Part shown: one piece after another, positions 33,290-42,095 of the stretch | How positions within the stretch are numbered: the stretch's first letter is position 1 | Layout: every line of letters begins with the position of its first letter | Assembly: GCA_036677445.1 (NCBI GenBank) | Contig: JAVBWI010000023.1 | Span: forward strand, 310,001-374,000 | Length of the DNA stretch: 64,000 nt | From: JAVBWI01 sp036677445 | GTDB lineage: Bacteria > Bacillota > Clostridia > Christensenellales > CAG-138 | Direction: 5' to 3' | Made by a program: the position numbers and the translations under genes | Notes under the pieces: model-generated | What the model was told of the DNA's origin: nothing | The model's database searches: none | What the model saw: the letters and a program-made list of their open reading frames with translations, nothing else

Positions 33290-33946
33290 TCAATCCTTGC
33301 GCCTGTTGGCGGCAGGCTGCATCAGCGCGCGCCATGTCGCGCAGTCGGCCTCCCCCGTCACCGGCAGACGCCGCAAATTCTGAAACCGCCGCACATCCGC
33401 CGCGGTGGCGGCCGAAAAGCAGCCGGTCAGGCCTCCCTCGGCCATGCCGTGCAGCAGCAGCGCATCCTGCAGCACAAACACATGAACGCCCCGCGCGCCT
33501 TGCCGCAAAGAGGGATATCCGCCGCGTATGCAGGCAGGCTGCGCAATTTGCTTTTCCACATGCAGCCAGCCGGGCGTTGTAAAAAGCGGCTCCACGCGGT
33601 CAAAGCCGCAGCGCTCAAGCGCCAAGCTGGCAAGGCGCATCTGCTCTTCCGGATCGAGCTTGTGGCCGATGTCGAACGCAAGCCCGGCATAATGGGCGGA
33701 CTGCCCTGTATGCGCCCCTTCCCCCAAACGGCGGAACGCATAGCGGACCGTATGCGGCGCGGCAAGCGCAAGCAGCGTTTGGAGCGCGTCCAGCGCGCGC
33801 AGGTCGCTCCACAATATGCCCGAAACACTTCGCCCGCGCAATGCGCGCACAGTAAGCAGGCCGTGTTTCGTTCCCGGTATGGGATCGTCCGGCATCGGAT
33901 TTTCCATGATCCATTCCCCCAACCGCGGATCGAACACATAGACCAT
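33290..33946 (-). CDS. M15-type peptidase (D,D-carboxypeptidase-like) with C-terminal peptidoglycan-binding domain
   Basis: The protein has about 218 residues. The zinc-peptidase signature of the VanY/M15 clan is complete: QSAHYAGLAFDIGH (His and Asp ligands) and GWLHVE (catalytic/ligand His and Glu side). The last 70 residues form a PG_binding_1 domain (RQGARGVHVFVLQDALLLHG, then FQNLRRLPVTGEAD). ATG at 33946 with AGGGGG upstream is chosen; a TTG 96 bases earlier would add a non-conserved extension. No clear signal peptide is seen, so export is uncertain. Confidence 0.75.
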   Translation of the reverse strand: MVYVFDPRLGEWIMENPMPDDPIPGTKHGLLTVRALRGRSVSGILWSDLRALDALQTLLALAAPHTVRYAFRRLGEGAHTGQSAHYAGLAFDIGHKLDPEEQMRLASLALERCGFDRVEPLFTTPGWLHVEKQIAQPACIRGGYPSLRQGARGVHVFVLQDALLLHGMAEGGLTGCFSAATAADVRRFQNLRRLPVTGEADCATWRALMQPAANRRKD

Positions 33947-34112
33947 GCTTGCCGCCACCCCCTGCCTTGATTGTCCGCACCTGTTTTCAATGTATGACCC
34001 GTTTGCTGTAAGGGTGAAAGCGCGCCGCGTAAACAAAACCAACAGCTATATCTCAGCAAACTTTACAAGCGCAAAAATCGCAGCAATGCGATGAAAGTCC
34101 CAAGCTGAAAAC
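33947..34112. other. divergent upstream region of the M15 peptidase and serA
   Basis: Apart from the serA promoter just to the right, I see no gene, repeat or clear hairpin here. Confidence 0.5.
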
Positions 34113-34141
34113 TTGCGCAAACCTATAGGGCGCGGTATAAT
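34113..34141 (+). promoter_or_regulatory. serA promoter
   Basis: TTGCGC, a 17-bp spacer and TATAAT lie about 155 bp upstream of the start codon. Confidence 0.75.
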
Positions 34142-34242
34142 ACTACTACTGCATTTATGTGTGGGAGGATGGCCTTTTGATCGATTTGCGCCACTTTAGG
34201 GCGTACCTAATACGTGATTTAGGCACATGTTTGAATGTCATA

Positions 34243-34275
34243 TGCGCACGGTTGCCGTGCGATCATATAGTTTTT
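34243..34275 (+). promoter_or_regulatory. hairpin with T-run in the serA leader
   Basis: CGCACGG-TTG-CCGTGCG is followed nine bases later by TTTTT, between promoter and start codon. It could be an attenuator; no antiterminator or T-box consensus is recognised. Confidence 0.35.
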
Positions 34276-34296
34276 ACAGAGAGGTATGAAAGGGGT

Positions 34297-35475
34297 ATGC
34301 ACCATATACTGACGCTCAACGCCATTTCGGATGCCATTTATGAAGCGTTGACACCCGACCGCTATGTGATTTCCGATCATGAGCCGGATCCCGTTGCCAT
34401 ACTCGTACGCAGCGCAGATTGCCGAGAGAGACCGTTCAACCGCAGTCTGCTCGCGGTTGCCCGCGCCGGCGCAGGCGTGAATAACATCCCCGTATCCCAG
34501 TGTACGGATGCTGCCGTTGCGGTGTTCAATACGCCGGGTGCAAACGCCAACGCCGTGAAGGAGCTGGCGCTTTGTTGTATGTTGCTTGCTTCGCGCAATG
34601 TAATGGAAGGCATTGCCTGGGCAAACGGCCTGCAGGGCGACGATATTCCCATGCAGGTGGAGCAGGGCAAGCGCCAGTTTGTGGGGCATGAGCTTTCGGG
34701 CAAGACGCTCGCCGTCATAGGCCTGGGCGCCATCGGCGTCATGGTCGCAAACGATGCGCACGCCATAGGCATGCGCGTGATCGGCTATGATCCGTTTATT
34801 TCGGTGGAACATGCCTGGGGGCTTTCGCGCGCGATCTGCCGCGGCGGCTCTCTGGAGGAAATACTGCCGCAGTGCGATTATGTGAGCATTCACGTACCGC
34901 TGATGGAGCAGACGCGTCAGTTCATCAACGCGCGCGTGTTGTCCATGCTAAAGCCAGGCGCTATGCTGTTGAACCTTGCCCGCGGGGAACTGGTGGATAT
35001 TCCCGCGCTGCTTTGTGCCATCGACGCAGGTACGGTATCCCAGTATGTGACGGATTTCCCGGATGCCGCACTGCTCAACAGGCCCGGCGTCATCTGCGTG
35101 CCGCATCTTGGCGCGACTACGCCCGAAAGCGAAGAAAACTGCGCGCGCATGGCGGCGCGCGAGCTGGATGAATATATTGCATTCGGCAATATTAACAACA
35201 GCGTCAATCTGCCGCAATGCGTAATGGCGCCCTCGGGCAGTTATCGGGTGTGCGCCCTGCACCGCAACATTACCAACATGGTAGGACAAATCACCGCTAA
35301 AATTGCCGCAGCGGACTGCAATATTGCCAATATGATCAACAAAAGCCGTGGGGATATTGCATATTCCATACTGGATTTGGACAATCCCCTGCCCGAAGAT
35401 GCGCTGCTGCATTTGAACGCCATTCAGGGCATGATGCGCGTACGCACCATCCACCTGCGGCAGGCGTCGCTGTAA
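34297..35475 (+). CDS. serA: D-3-phosphoglycerate dehydrogenase with ACT domain
   Basis: The 392-residue 2-hydroxyacid dehydrogenase catalyses the first step of serine synthesis. It has AVARAGAGVNNIPV, the NAD-binding GKTLAVIGLGAIG, the substrate Arg in NLARGELVD and the catalytic His in CVPHLGATTPES. A C-terminal ACT domain (about residues 315-390, HRNITNMVGQITAKIAAADC) probably senses serine. ATG at 34297 is preferred because the conserved core begins there. A DUF1015 gene follows, the usual partner in Clostridia; serC is absent here. Confidence 0.93.
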   Translation: MHHILTLNAISDAIYEALTPDRYVISDHEPDPVAILVRSADCRERPFNRSLLAVARAGAGVNNIPVSQCTDAAVAVFNTPGANANAVKELALCCMLLASRNVMEGIAWANGLQGDDIPMQVEQGKRQFVGHELSGKTLAVIGLGAIGVMVANDAHAIGMRVIGYDPFISVEHAWGLSRAICRGGSLEEILPQCDYVSIHVPLMEQTRQFINARVLSMLKPGAMLLNLARGELVDIPALLCAIDAGTVSQYVTDFPDAALLNRPGVICVPHLGATTPESEENCARMAARELDEYIAFGNINNSVNLPQCVMAPSGSYRVCALHRNITNMVGQITAKIAAADCNIANMINKSRGDIAYSILDLDNPLPEDALLHLNAIQGMMRVRTIHLRQASL

Positions 35476-35597
35476 CCCGGGCGGGCGGCGTTTTGAGCGG
35501 TATACCTGTAAACGGATACCGTTGTTTTGGAAATACCATCGCCGACATGTGCGGAGTAAAGCATATTCCTTTGAAAAACACCAAGGAGGGAAAACCC

Positions 35598-36941
35598 ATG
35601 AGTCATTACCCCAATTCTATCGGTGTGCAGGTACCGGAAGTGCTGCTGCCCCGTGCAAACGCGGATTTTTCCAAATGGGCCGTGGTGGCGTGCGACCAGT
35701 TTACCTCACAGCCCGTCTACTGGGAGGAAGCCGCCGCCATCGCAGGCGACGCGCCTTCGACGCTCAACCTGATACTGCCCGAAGCATACCTCGGCAAGCC
35801 CGGCGAGGCCGAACGCATACACAACGTGAAGGAATGCATGCAACGGTATCTTGCCGACGGCATACTCGAAAAAAAGAAACCCGGTTTCGTGTTCGTTCGC
35901 CGCGAGGCGGAGGGTAAAGAGCGCATCGGCCTGGTGATGGCGCTCGACCTGGAGCAGTACGATTACAACAAAGGCGCAGCCACGCTTATCCGCGCCACCG
36001 AAGGCACCATCGTGGACCGCATCCCGCCCCGGCTTCGCATCCGTCAGGGCGCGCCCATTGAATTGCCGCATATACTGGTACTCATCGATGACCCCGCCCG
36101 TACGGTCATTGAGCCGCTTCAAGAGTTGACCGGCAGCATGGAGCTTCTTTACGATACGGATTTGATGCTTGGTGGCGGGCATATTACGGGGCATCTCGTA
36201 AGCGCGCCGGCGCTCATCACAGAGGTGCTCGACGCGCTCACGGCGCTGACCGACGCTGCAGCCTTTGCGGCGAAATACGGTGAAGGCCGCGCGCCCCTTC
36301 TGTTCGCAATGGGCGACGGCAACCACTCCTTCGCCACGGCTAAGGCGGCGTGGGAGGCTGTGAAAAAGGAACTGCCCGAGAGCGAATGGGAAACGCATCC
36401 CGCTCGCTATGCGCTGGTGGAGATCGAAAACGTACACGACAAAGGCATTATATTTGAACCTATCCACAGGGTGGTTTTCGGCATAGAGCCAAAGAGCGCG
36501 CTGGAAAAGCTGCGCGCGCTGCTCGCGGCAGCAAACGGCGGCGTTGAAATGGTGCTGTGCAGGGATCGCGATGAATTGGACGCTTTGCTCGCGCAGGGCC
36601 GGGAAGGCACGCATCTGCTGCCCTTCTTTTTTGGTAAAACATGCGGGCTGTACCGCGTTGCAAGCCCCGCGCAGCAGCTTTGCGTAGGGACCCTGCAGCA
36701 GGCGATTGACGCCATGCTCAAGGAAATTCCGGGCAGCGAGGTAGATTATATCCATGGTGCGGACGTGGTTGTGGAGCTTTGCCAGCGGCCCGACGCGCTC
36801 GGCTTCCTGCTGCCCGCCATGAAAAAAAGCGAACTGTTCCCCACCGTCGTATTCGACGGCGCACTCCCCCGCAAAACTTTCTCTATGGGCGAAGCCTGTG
36901 AAAAGAGATATTATATGGAATGCAGAAAAATTTTACCGTGA
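35598..36941 (+). CDS. DUF1015 family protein
   Basis: The 447-residue protein matches the DUF1015 family: PEVLLPRANADFSKWAVVAC at the N-terminus, LILPEAYLG, then FAMGDGNHSFATAKAAWE near residue 240 and PRKTFSMGEACEKRYYMECR at the C-terminus. ATG follows AAGGAGG. It recurs next to serine-synthesis genes, and the gene after it here is aspartokinase, 19 bp away. The enzymatic role is not established, so none is assigned. Confidence 0.9.
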   Translation: MSHYPNSIGVQVPEVLLPRANADFSKWAVVACDQFTSQPVYWEEAAAIAGDAPSTLNLILPEAYLGKPGEAERIHNVKECMQRYLADGILEKKKPGFVFVRREAEGKERIGLVMALDLEQYDYNKGAATLIRATEGTIVDRIPPRLRIRQGAPIELPHILVLIDDPARTVIEPLQELTGSMELLYDTDLMLGGGHITGHLVSAPALITEVLDALTALTDAAAFAAKYGEGRAPLLFAMGDGNHSFATAKAAWEAVKKELPESEWETHPARYALVEIENVHDKGIIFEPIHRVVFGIEPKSALEKLRALLAAANGGVEMVLCRDRDELDALLAQGREGTHLLPFFFGKTCGLYRVASPAQQLCVGTLQQAIDAMLKEIPGSEVDYIHGADVVVELCQRPDALGFLLPAMKKSELFPTVVFDGALPRKTFSMGEACEKRYYMECRKILP

Positions 36942-36960
36942 CGGAGGAATTAGGGAGATC

Positions 36961-38280
36961 ATGAAGGTAAAGGTTGCAAAGTTTGGCGGCAGTTCATTGG
37001 CGGACGCCGCGCAGTTTCGCAAGGTAAAGGCGATTATGGAAGCCGATGAGGAGCGCCTGTTTGTGGTGCCCTCCGCTCCCGGCAAACGAACTTATACGGA
37101 CGATAAGGTGACGGACCTTTTGTACCGTTGTCATACGCTTGCCGCGGCCGGTGAACACTTCGAAGAGGTGTTTGATGTCATCGCCCAGCGATACATCGAT
37201 ATCGCGCAGGATCTGGGGCTCCATATGGATATCCGCCCCCACCTGCAGACCGTGTGGGTCGACATCAAGCATGGCGCCACCGCCGACTATGCAGCCAGCC
37301 GCGGTGAATACCTCAACGGCCTGCTGCTGTCGGATTACCTGGGCTTCACGTTTGTAGACGCGGCGGAAATTATCCGTTTTACCGCGGAAGGCAAGTTCGA
37401 TGCCGAAAGCACGCAGGCGCTGATGCAGCAAACCATCGCCGGGAAGAAGCATATCACGGTGCCTGGCTTTTATGGCGCGCTGCCCGACGGCAGCATCAAG
37501 GTGTTCCCCCGCGGCGGGTCGGATATAACCGGCGCGATCGTGGCGCGCGGCGTGGGAGCCGACCTTTATGAAAACTGGACGGACGTATCCGGCTTTTTGA
37601 TGGCCGATCCGCGCATCGTAAAGGACCCCCTGCCCATACGCACCATCACCTATTCCGAGCTTCGCGAGCTTGCATATATGGGCGCCACCGTACTGCATGA
37701 GGATTCCATATTCCCTGTGCGGCAGGCCTGCATCCCCATCAATGTACGCAACACCAACGCGCCCGCGGAGGACGGCACGCTCATCATCCCCGACAGCGAG
37801 GGCGCCGCGCTCGGCGGCAAGCTCACGGGCATTGCGGGCCGGTGCGGTTTTACCGTCATCGCCATTGCCAAGGACAACATGCACAGTGAGGTCGGCTTTG
37901 GATACAAGGTGCTTTCCGTACTGAAAAAGCACGGTATTTCCTTCGAGCATATCCCTACCGGCATAGACACCATGTCCGTGGTGCTCGCCGATGCGCAACT
38001 GCAGGGCAAGCGCAAGGCCGTAATAGACGAGCTGATGGCAGTCTGCGATTCCGACAGCGTAGAGGTGCAGGATAATCTGGCGCTCATCGCCACCGTAGGA
38101 CGCGGCATGGTGCACTCCATCGGCATTGCCGCCAAGCTCTTCGGCGCTTTGGCGCGGGCGGGCGTGAACATCCGCATGATCGACCAGGGTTCGAGTGAGA
38201 TGAACATCATCGTGGGCGTGGAAAGCGACGAATTTGAGACCGCCATGCGTGCAATTCACGAAGCGTTTAAGAACGGCTGA
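36961..38280 (+). CDS. lysC: aspartate kinase with C-terminal ACT domains
   Basis: The 439-residue enzyme phosphorylates aspartate, the entry to lysine, DAP, threonine and methionine. The kinase starts KVAKFGGSSLAD, with RGGSDITGAIVARGV and DVSGFLMADPRIV further on. The ACT pair occupies about residues 295-439 (FTVIAIAKDNMHSEVGFGYK, MIDQGSSEMNIIVGV) and should bind an amino acid end product. GGGAG precedes the ATG. It ends the serA-DUF1015-lysC unit. Confidence 0.93.
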   Translation: MKVKVAKFGGSSLADAAQFRKVKAIMEADEERLFVVPSAPGKRTYTDDKVTDLLYRCHTLAAAGEHFEEVFDVIAQRYIDIAQDLGLHMDIRPHLQTVWVDIKHGATADYAASRGEYLNGLLLSDYLGFTFVDAAEIIRFTAEGKFDAESTQALMQQTIAGKKHITVPGFYGALPDGSIKVFPRGGSDITGAIVARGVGADLYENWTDVSGFLMADPRIVKDPLPIRTITYSELRELAYMGATVLHEDSIFPVRQACIPINVRNTNAPAEDGTLIIPDSEGAALGGKLTGIAGRCGFTVIAIAKDNMHSEVGFGYKVLSVLKKHGISFEHIPTGIDTMSVVLADAQLQGKRKAVIDELMAVCDSDSVEVQDNLALIATVGRGMVHSIGIAAKLFGALARAGVNIRMIDQGSSEMNIIVGVESDEFETAMRAIHEAFKNG

Positions 38281-38286
38281 GTCCTG

Positions 38287-38320
38287 GGCCACTGAAAAAG
38301 CCCTGCGGGGTTTTGTGAGG
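38287..38320. repeat. duplicated first module of repeat C
   Basis: GGCCACTGAAAAAGCCCTGC is a diverged copy of the GGCCACTGACAAAGTCCTTC that begins the full C element immediately after it, so the hairpin module occurs twice in tandem. Confidence 0.45.
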
Positions 38321-38460
38321 CCACTGACAAAGTCCTTCGGACTTTATCAGTGGAGTATCTGCAGGTTAGAATGCCGCTCATGGCGGCATTCTCCCACAAA
38401 TTCGGCGAGTGAATCGCCGAATTTGAATAACTGTGGGGGATTTCGATCCCTCACACCCCT
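38319..38460. repeat. repeat family C, copy 1
   Basis: It contains three hairpins in order: CTGACAAAGTCC/GGACTTTATCAG, AATGCCGC/GCGGCATT and AAATTCGGCGA/TCGCCGAATTT, joined by TGCAGGTTAGA-type linkers. The order and linkers match the copies near 40.8 and 46.5 kb, while the stem bases differ. Confidence 0.8.
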
Positions 38461-38495
38461 GATAAGGAGTTTGTCGACGGATTTTCCTGTAGGTG

Positions 38496-38537
38496 AAAAG
38501 GGACTGCCTCAGCTCAAAGCTGAGACAGCCCCTTTTG
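38496..38537. terminator. bidirectional terminator between lysC and the EamA gene
   Basis: GGG-CTG-CTCAGCT pairs with AGCTGAG-CAG-CCC, with TTTTGT on the plus strand and CCTTTTCACC on the minus. The two genes converge on it. Confidence 0.8.
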
Positions 38538-38564
38538 TTTCCCTATATATGCTTTTTTATTGCT

Positions 38565-39488
38565 TCAACGCACATCCGTATCCTGTACCGTATCCGGCAC
38601 AGCCGGCTGCGTACGCTTCGTGCGCTTGAAATTATCCTTATAAAACAGCGCGGCGCCTGATAATATGACTGCTCCGCCAATCAATGTGGACGGCCCGGGT
38701 ATCTCTCCCGCCAGCAGCGCGCCCCACAACGAGGCCATAAACGGGAGAGTAAACATATAGTTGCTTGTATAGGATGTTTTCTGCGCCTTGGACAGCGCAA
38801 CCGTCCATGTCACATACCCCACGGCGCTGCTCAATACGCCCAGTATCCCGAGATAGACGAACTGAATGGGAGGAGCGCTTTGAATCTCCGTAATGGCGGC
38901 CGGTGAGAATACCGCCAGCATCAGCGTACCGGCAAAAATGCTGTATATGGATGTCTGCAGCGGTGAATATATCATAGACAGCTTGCGCTGGAGAAGATTA
39001 TAGCCGCTTAAAAGAATTGCGCCGATCGCCAGCCACAGTACGCCGCCATTCGCATCAAAGGTAACGCCTATGAACAGCAGCAGCAATATGCCGGCGAATT
39101 CAATGGCAACAGCGGCCCACTGGTACGCCTTGAGATGTTCCTTATAAAAAAATTGCGCAAGCAGTGCGGTAATGACCGGCACGCTGGTAAGCACCACGCT
39201 GCCTGTTGCCGCGGTCACCAGGCGGGATCCCAGATTGAAAACGATCATATACAGGAAAAAACCGGCCGCGCCCGCTGCGAAAAACCAGGGAATATCCTTC
39301 CGTTTTGGAGGCCTGATCTTTGCGATCAGAGCAAAAGGCAGCAGTGAAAGCGAGGCAACCCCGTAGCGCACAAATGCGAACGCAAACGGTGAAAAGTGCT
39401 GCAGCGCCAGCCGCGTGAGCACATAAGTCAGGGACCATAAGACAATTGTTATGATCGCATAAATATGAAAGGAACCTTTGAGTTTCAC
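38565..39488 (-). CDS. EamA-family (DMT) transporter
   Basis: The 307-residue protein has ten predicted helices arranged as two EamA repeats: first AIITIVLWSLTYVLTRLAL, second GAILLSGYNLLQRKL to the C-terminus. GTG at 39488 is chosen because GGGAGG lies eight bases upstream and the family pattern starts there; an ATG at 39518 is possible. The family exports amino acids or other small metabolites. The substrate is unknown. Confidence 0.85.
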   Translation of the reverse strand: MKLKGSFHIYAIITIVLWSLTYVLTRLALQHFSPFAFAFVRYGVASLSLLPFALIAKIRPPKRKDIPWFFAAGAAGFFLYMIVFNLGSRLVTAATGSVVLTSVPVITALLAQFFYKEHLKAYQWAAVAIEFAGILLLLFIGVTFDANGGVLWLAIGAILLSGYNLLQRKLSMIYSPLQTSIYSIFAGTLMLAVFSPAAITEIQSAPPIQFVYLGILGVLSSAVGYVTWTVALSKAQKTSYTSNYMFTLPFMASLWGALLAGEIPGPSTLIGGAVILSGAALFYKDNFKRTKRTQPAVPDTVQDTDVR

Positions 39489-39549
39489 CCGTACATCCTC
39501 CCAAAGAAAGGAGGACATATGTAGGCGCCCCTCTTCTTTTGCACGCATT

Positions 39550-39577
39550 ATTATAGCACAATATCGGCAGCGTGCAA
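39550..39577 (-). promoter_or_regulatory. promoter of the EamA gene
   Basis: The minus strand has TTGCAC, a 16-bp spacer and TATAAT, about 60 bp before the start. Confidence 0.7.
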
Positions 39578-39737
39578 CCCATCGAATATGCCAATTAATA
39601 ATGGTGCGATGACAGCAAGTTATTGTCGTTTTATGTGTTGTATCATAAAACTGCGGGGCAAGGGTGATAAATTCAGGTTTTGTTGGGCATACTTTCAAAT
39701 CATCGGAGTCTTTGGATGGGAAAGGAAGGAATGCCAA

Positions 39738-40754
39738 ATGTCCTTGAGCTTTGCCGGCCTGTTCGGCCGTGATGTAGGGATCGACCTGGGCACCGTAAAC
39801 ACCCTGATCGCCCGGCGCGATATGGGGATCGTGCTGCGGGAACCGAGCGCTATAGCGCTGGATCATGAAAAAAAAGTCGTCGCCATCGGCGACGACGCCA
39901 TTCGTATGCTGGGGCGCACCCCCGGCGCCATTACGGTGGTGCATCCTCTGCAGGATGGCGTCGTGGCGGATTACCGGCTGTGCGAGGCGATGTTGCGCCA
40001 CTTTATAGAAAAGGCCATGGGCCGCGCGGCGCGAAGGTTCGGCGTCCGGGCCGTATTGTGCGTACCCGGCTGCGTGACGGATGTGGAAAAACGCGCGTTG
40101 GAAGACGCCGCCCGCGGCGCGGGCGCGCATACCGCGTTTTTAATGGATGAGCCGGTCGCCGCGGCGATAGGCGCCGGGCTTCCCGTTGAGGAACCCGTCG
40201 GCTCGCTGGTGGTGGATATCGGCGGGGGCACGACCGACGCGGCTGTTCTCGCTTTAGGCGGCGTTGTGCAAAAATGTTCGGTGCGCGCGGGGGGAACACA
40301 TATCGACGCAGCCATCATGCAGCATATCCGCCAAACATATGGCATGACCATCGGCGCCCGCACCGCCGAGGATATCAAGCTTGAGATCGGCGCCGCGCTG
40401 CCGGGCTCCACACACACCATGCAGGTGCGCGGGCGGGATCTGTCTTCCGGACTCCCCCGTACGCTGGAGCTTGCCGCCATGGAAATTTACCGCGCCATAC
40501 TGCCGCAGGTGCTCAATATACTTTCCTGTGTGCGCGACGTGCTCGCCTGCACGCCGCCGGAGCTTGCCGCCGATATTTACGACCGCGGCATGTACCTGAC
40601 GGGCGGCGGCGCGCTGCTCAACGGCATTACGGAATTCATTACCGCCGAGACCGGCGTAGCCGCTCATATCGCCCCGGAACCTCTGGATTGTGTTGCCCAT
40701 GGCGCGCGTATCGCCGTAGAGAACCTTTCGTATTACCGCAGCCGCGCGGTATAA
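39738..40754 (+). CDS. mreB: rod-shape-determining protein MreB
   Basis: The 338-residue bacterial actin organises lateral wall synthesis. Phosphate 1 is GIDLGTVNTLI, phosphate 2 is SLVVDIGGGTTDAAVLALGG, the connecting motif EDIKLEIGAA is present, and the adenosine motif is YLTGGGALLNGI. AAGGAAGG precedes the ATG. The other Mre genes follow after a 495-bp repeat-filled gap, an unusual separation. Whether this is MreB or an Mbl/MreBH paralogue cannot be told, but position favours MreB. Confidence 0.93.
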   Translation: MSLSFAGLFGRDVGIDLGTVNTLIARRDMGIVLREPSAIALDHEKKVVAIGDDAIRMLGRTPGAITVVHPLQDGVVADYRLCEAMLRHFIEKAMGRAARRFGVRAVLCVPGCVTDVEKRALEDAARGAGAHTAFLMDEPVAAAIGAGLPVEEPVGSLVVDIGGGTTDAAVLALGGVVQKCSVRAGGTHIDAAIMQHIRQTYGMTIGARTAEDIKLEIGAALPGSTHTMQVRGRDLSSGLPRTLELAAMEIYRAILPQVLNILSCVRDVLACTPPELAADIYDRGMYLTGGGALLNGITEFITAETGVAAHIAPEPLDCVAHGARIAVENLSYYRSRAV

Positions 40755-40759
40755 TCTTT

Positions 40760-40881
40760 GGCTGATGCCAAAGCCCTACGGGCTTTATCATCGGGTTTTC
40801 TGTAGGTTAAAATGCCGCTCATGGCGGCATTTTTCCGCCGATTTGACGCGCATGTCGTCAAATCGGACGGAAAGGGGATGT
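40760..40881. repeat. repeat family C, copy 2
   Basis: The same three-hairpin order as copy 1: AAAGCCC/GGGCTTT, AATGCCGC/GCGGCATT, then GATTTGACG/CGTCAAATC. The first stem differs from the other copies in both arms (compensatory change). Repeat A follows directly. Confidence 0.85.
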
Positions 40882-41027
40882 CGCGCTAAGTGCATACGCC
40901 GAATAATTATTCAAGCACTTAGTGCGACGGCCCGGGTTCGTGCCCCAAACGGGGCAAAATCGATCCGGTAGATCGATTTTAGAACCCTGTTTCCTTTTGC
41001 ATTATGCATTGAAAATGCTTAATGCGA
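40882..41027. repeat. repeat family A, copy 2
   Basis: Nearly identical to 625-768, including the three inverted repeats and the GGGTTCGTGC...CAAACGGGGC linker. It sits between repeat C and the mreC promoter. Confidence 0.88.
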
Positions 41028-41116
41028 TCCCCCACACCCCCAAGGCAAGGGAGAGGGCAGACTGGCCCTTTACAATGCCGATTATGACCACCATGTAAAC
41101 CTTTTACCTGCCTGTC

Positions 41117-41144
41117 TTGCGGTGGATATCCCGTATGTTATAAT
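41117..41144 (+). promoter_or_regulatory. separate promoter of mreC-mreD-PBP2
   Basis: TTGCGG, a 16-bp spacer and TATAAT lie about 105 bp before mreC. mreCD and PBP2 can thus be transcribed independently of mreB. Confidence 0.75.
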
Positions 41145-41249
41145 AGTTAGGATGATGGGCAAGCCATGCTTGGCCCGTTAATCCGAGTTGCCGGGCATCG
41201 CGGCGCCCAATGCGCTGCCAATGTTTCGGGCCATTCCCGGAGGAAGCGG

Positions 41250-42095
41250 ATGCGGAACCTTTTTAAAAACAAGCCCCTGCTGATTGCGCTGATAGCTGTT
41301 TTGCTGCTGGCGCTACTTGCAGTGCTTACATCCGGCGACCGCACGCTTTCTTTTGTTGAGAGCACCGTGGGTACGGTCCTGCAGCCTGTACAGGGCTTCG
41401 CTTCGCGCGCGTCGGACGCCATTATCGATTTTGTGGAAAATGTGTTCAATACTACCGAAGCGGACCTGGAGAACCAGCAGCTCAAGGTATATGTATCGCA
41501 GCTTGAGCAAAGCCTTAACGAAATGGACTCCCTGCGGGCGGAAAACGAGCGTTTAAAGTCGCTGCTTGCTTTTGCGAACAGTACGCCGGACCTCACTTAC
41601 GTATCCGGAACGATCATCGGCCGCAGCCAGGGTATTTGGTTTGACACCTTCACGATCAATGTCGGCCGCAGCCAGGGCGTGGAAAAAAATATGCCCGTGG
41701 TGAATGCGGACGGCCTGGTTGGGCGTATAAGCGAAGTTGGCGCCACATGGAGCAAGGTGATCGCGCTCATCGACTCCAGCATGAATGTAAGCGTGATGGT
41801 GGAACGTACGCGCGACAGCGGTATGGTGCGGGGTCTGCTGCAGGCCGGAAACTCTTCCGACACGCTGGAGCTTTACTACCTTCCTTCGGACAGCGACCTG
41901 ATGCCCGGGGATAAAATCGTCACCAGCGGTATCGGCGGCCTGTACCCTAAAGGGCTGATCGTGGGGGATGTGACCGAGGTCAGCCGTTCGAGCGACACAC
42001 AAAGCAACGCCGTCGTGAGGCCATCGGTGGATTTCCGGCATATTGAAGAACTGATGGTGGTGGTGGGCATGCCCACCGCGGAGGAGGGCGCATGA
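41250..42095 (+). CDS. mreC: rod-shape-determining protein MreC
   Basis: The 281-residue protein has a short cytosolic start, one membrane helix (LLIALIAVLLLALLAVL), a coiled coil (about residues 70-115, LENQQLKVYVSQLEQSL) and two beta domains with GIWFDTFTINVGRSQGV, VNADGLVGRI and the late GGLYPKGLIVGDV motif. ATG at 41250 follows GGAGG. It links MreB/MreD to PBP2 outside the membrane. The mreD start overlaps its stop. Confidence 0.94.
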   Translation: MRNLFKNKPLLIALIAVLLLALLAVLTSGDRTLSFVESTVGTVLQPVQGFASRASDAIIDFVENVFNTTEADLENQQLKVYVSQLEQSLNEMDSLRAENERLKSLLAFANSTPDLTYVSGTIIGRSQGIWFDTFTINVGRSQGVEKNMPVVNADGLVGRISEVGATWSKVIALIDSSMNVSVMVERTRDSGMVRGLLQAGNSSDTLELYYLPSDSDLMPGDKIVTSGIGGLYPKGLIVGDVTEVSRSSDTQSNAVVRPSVDFRHIEELMVVVGMPTAEEGA

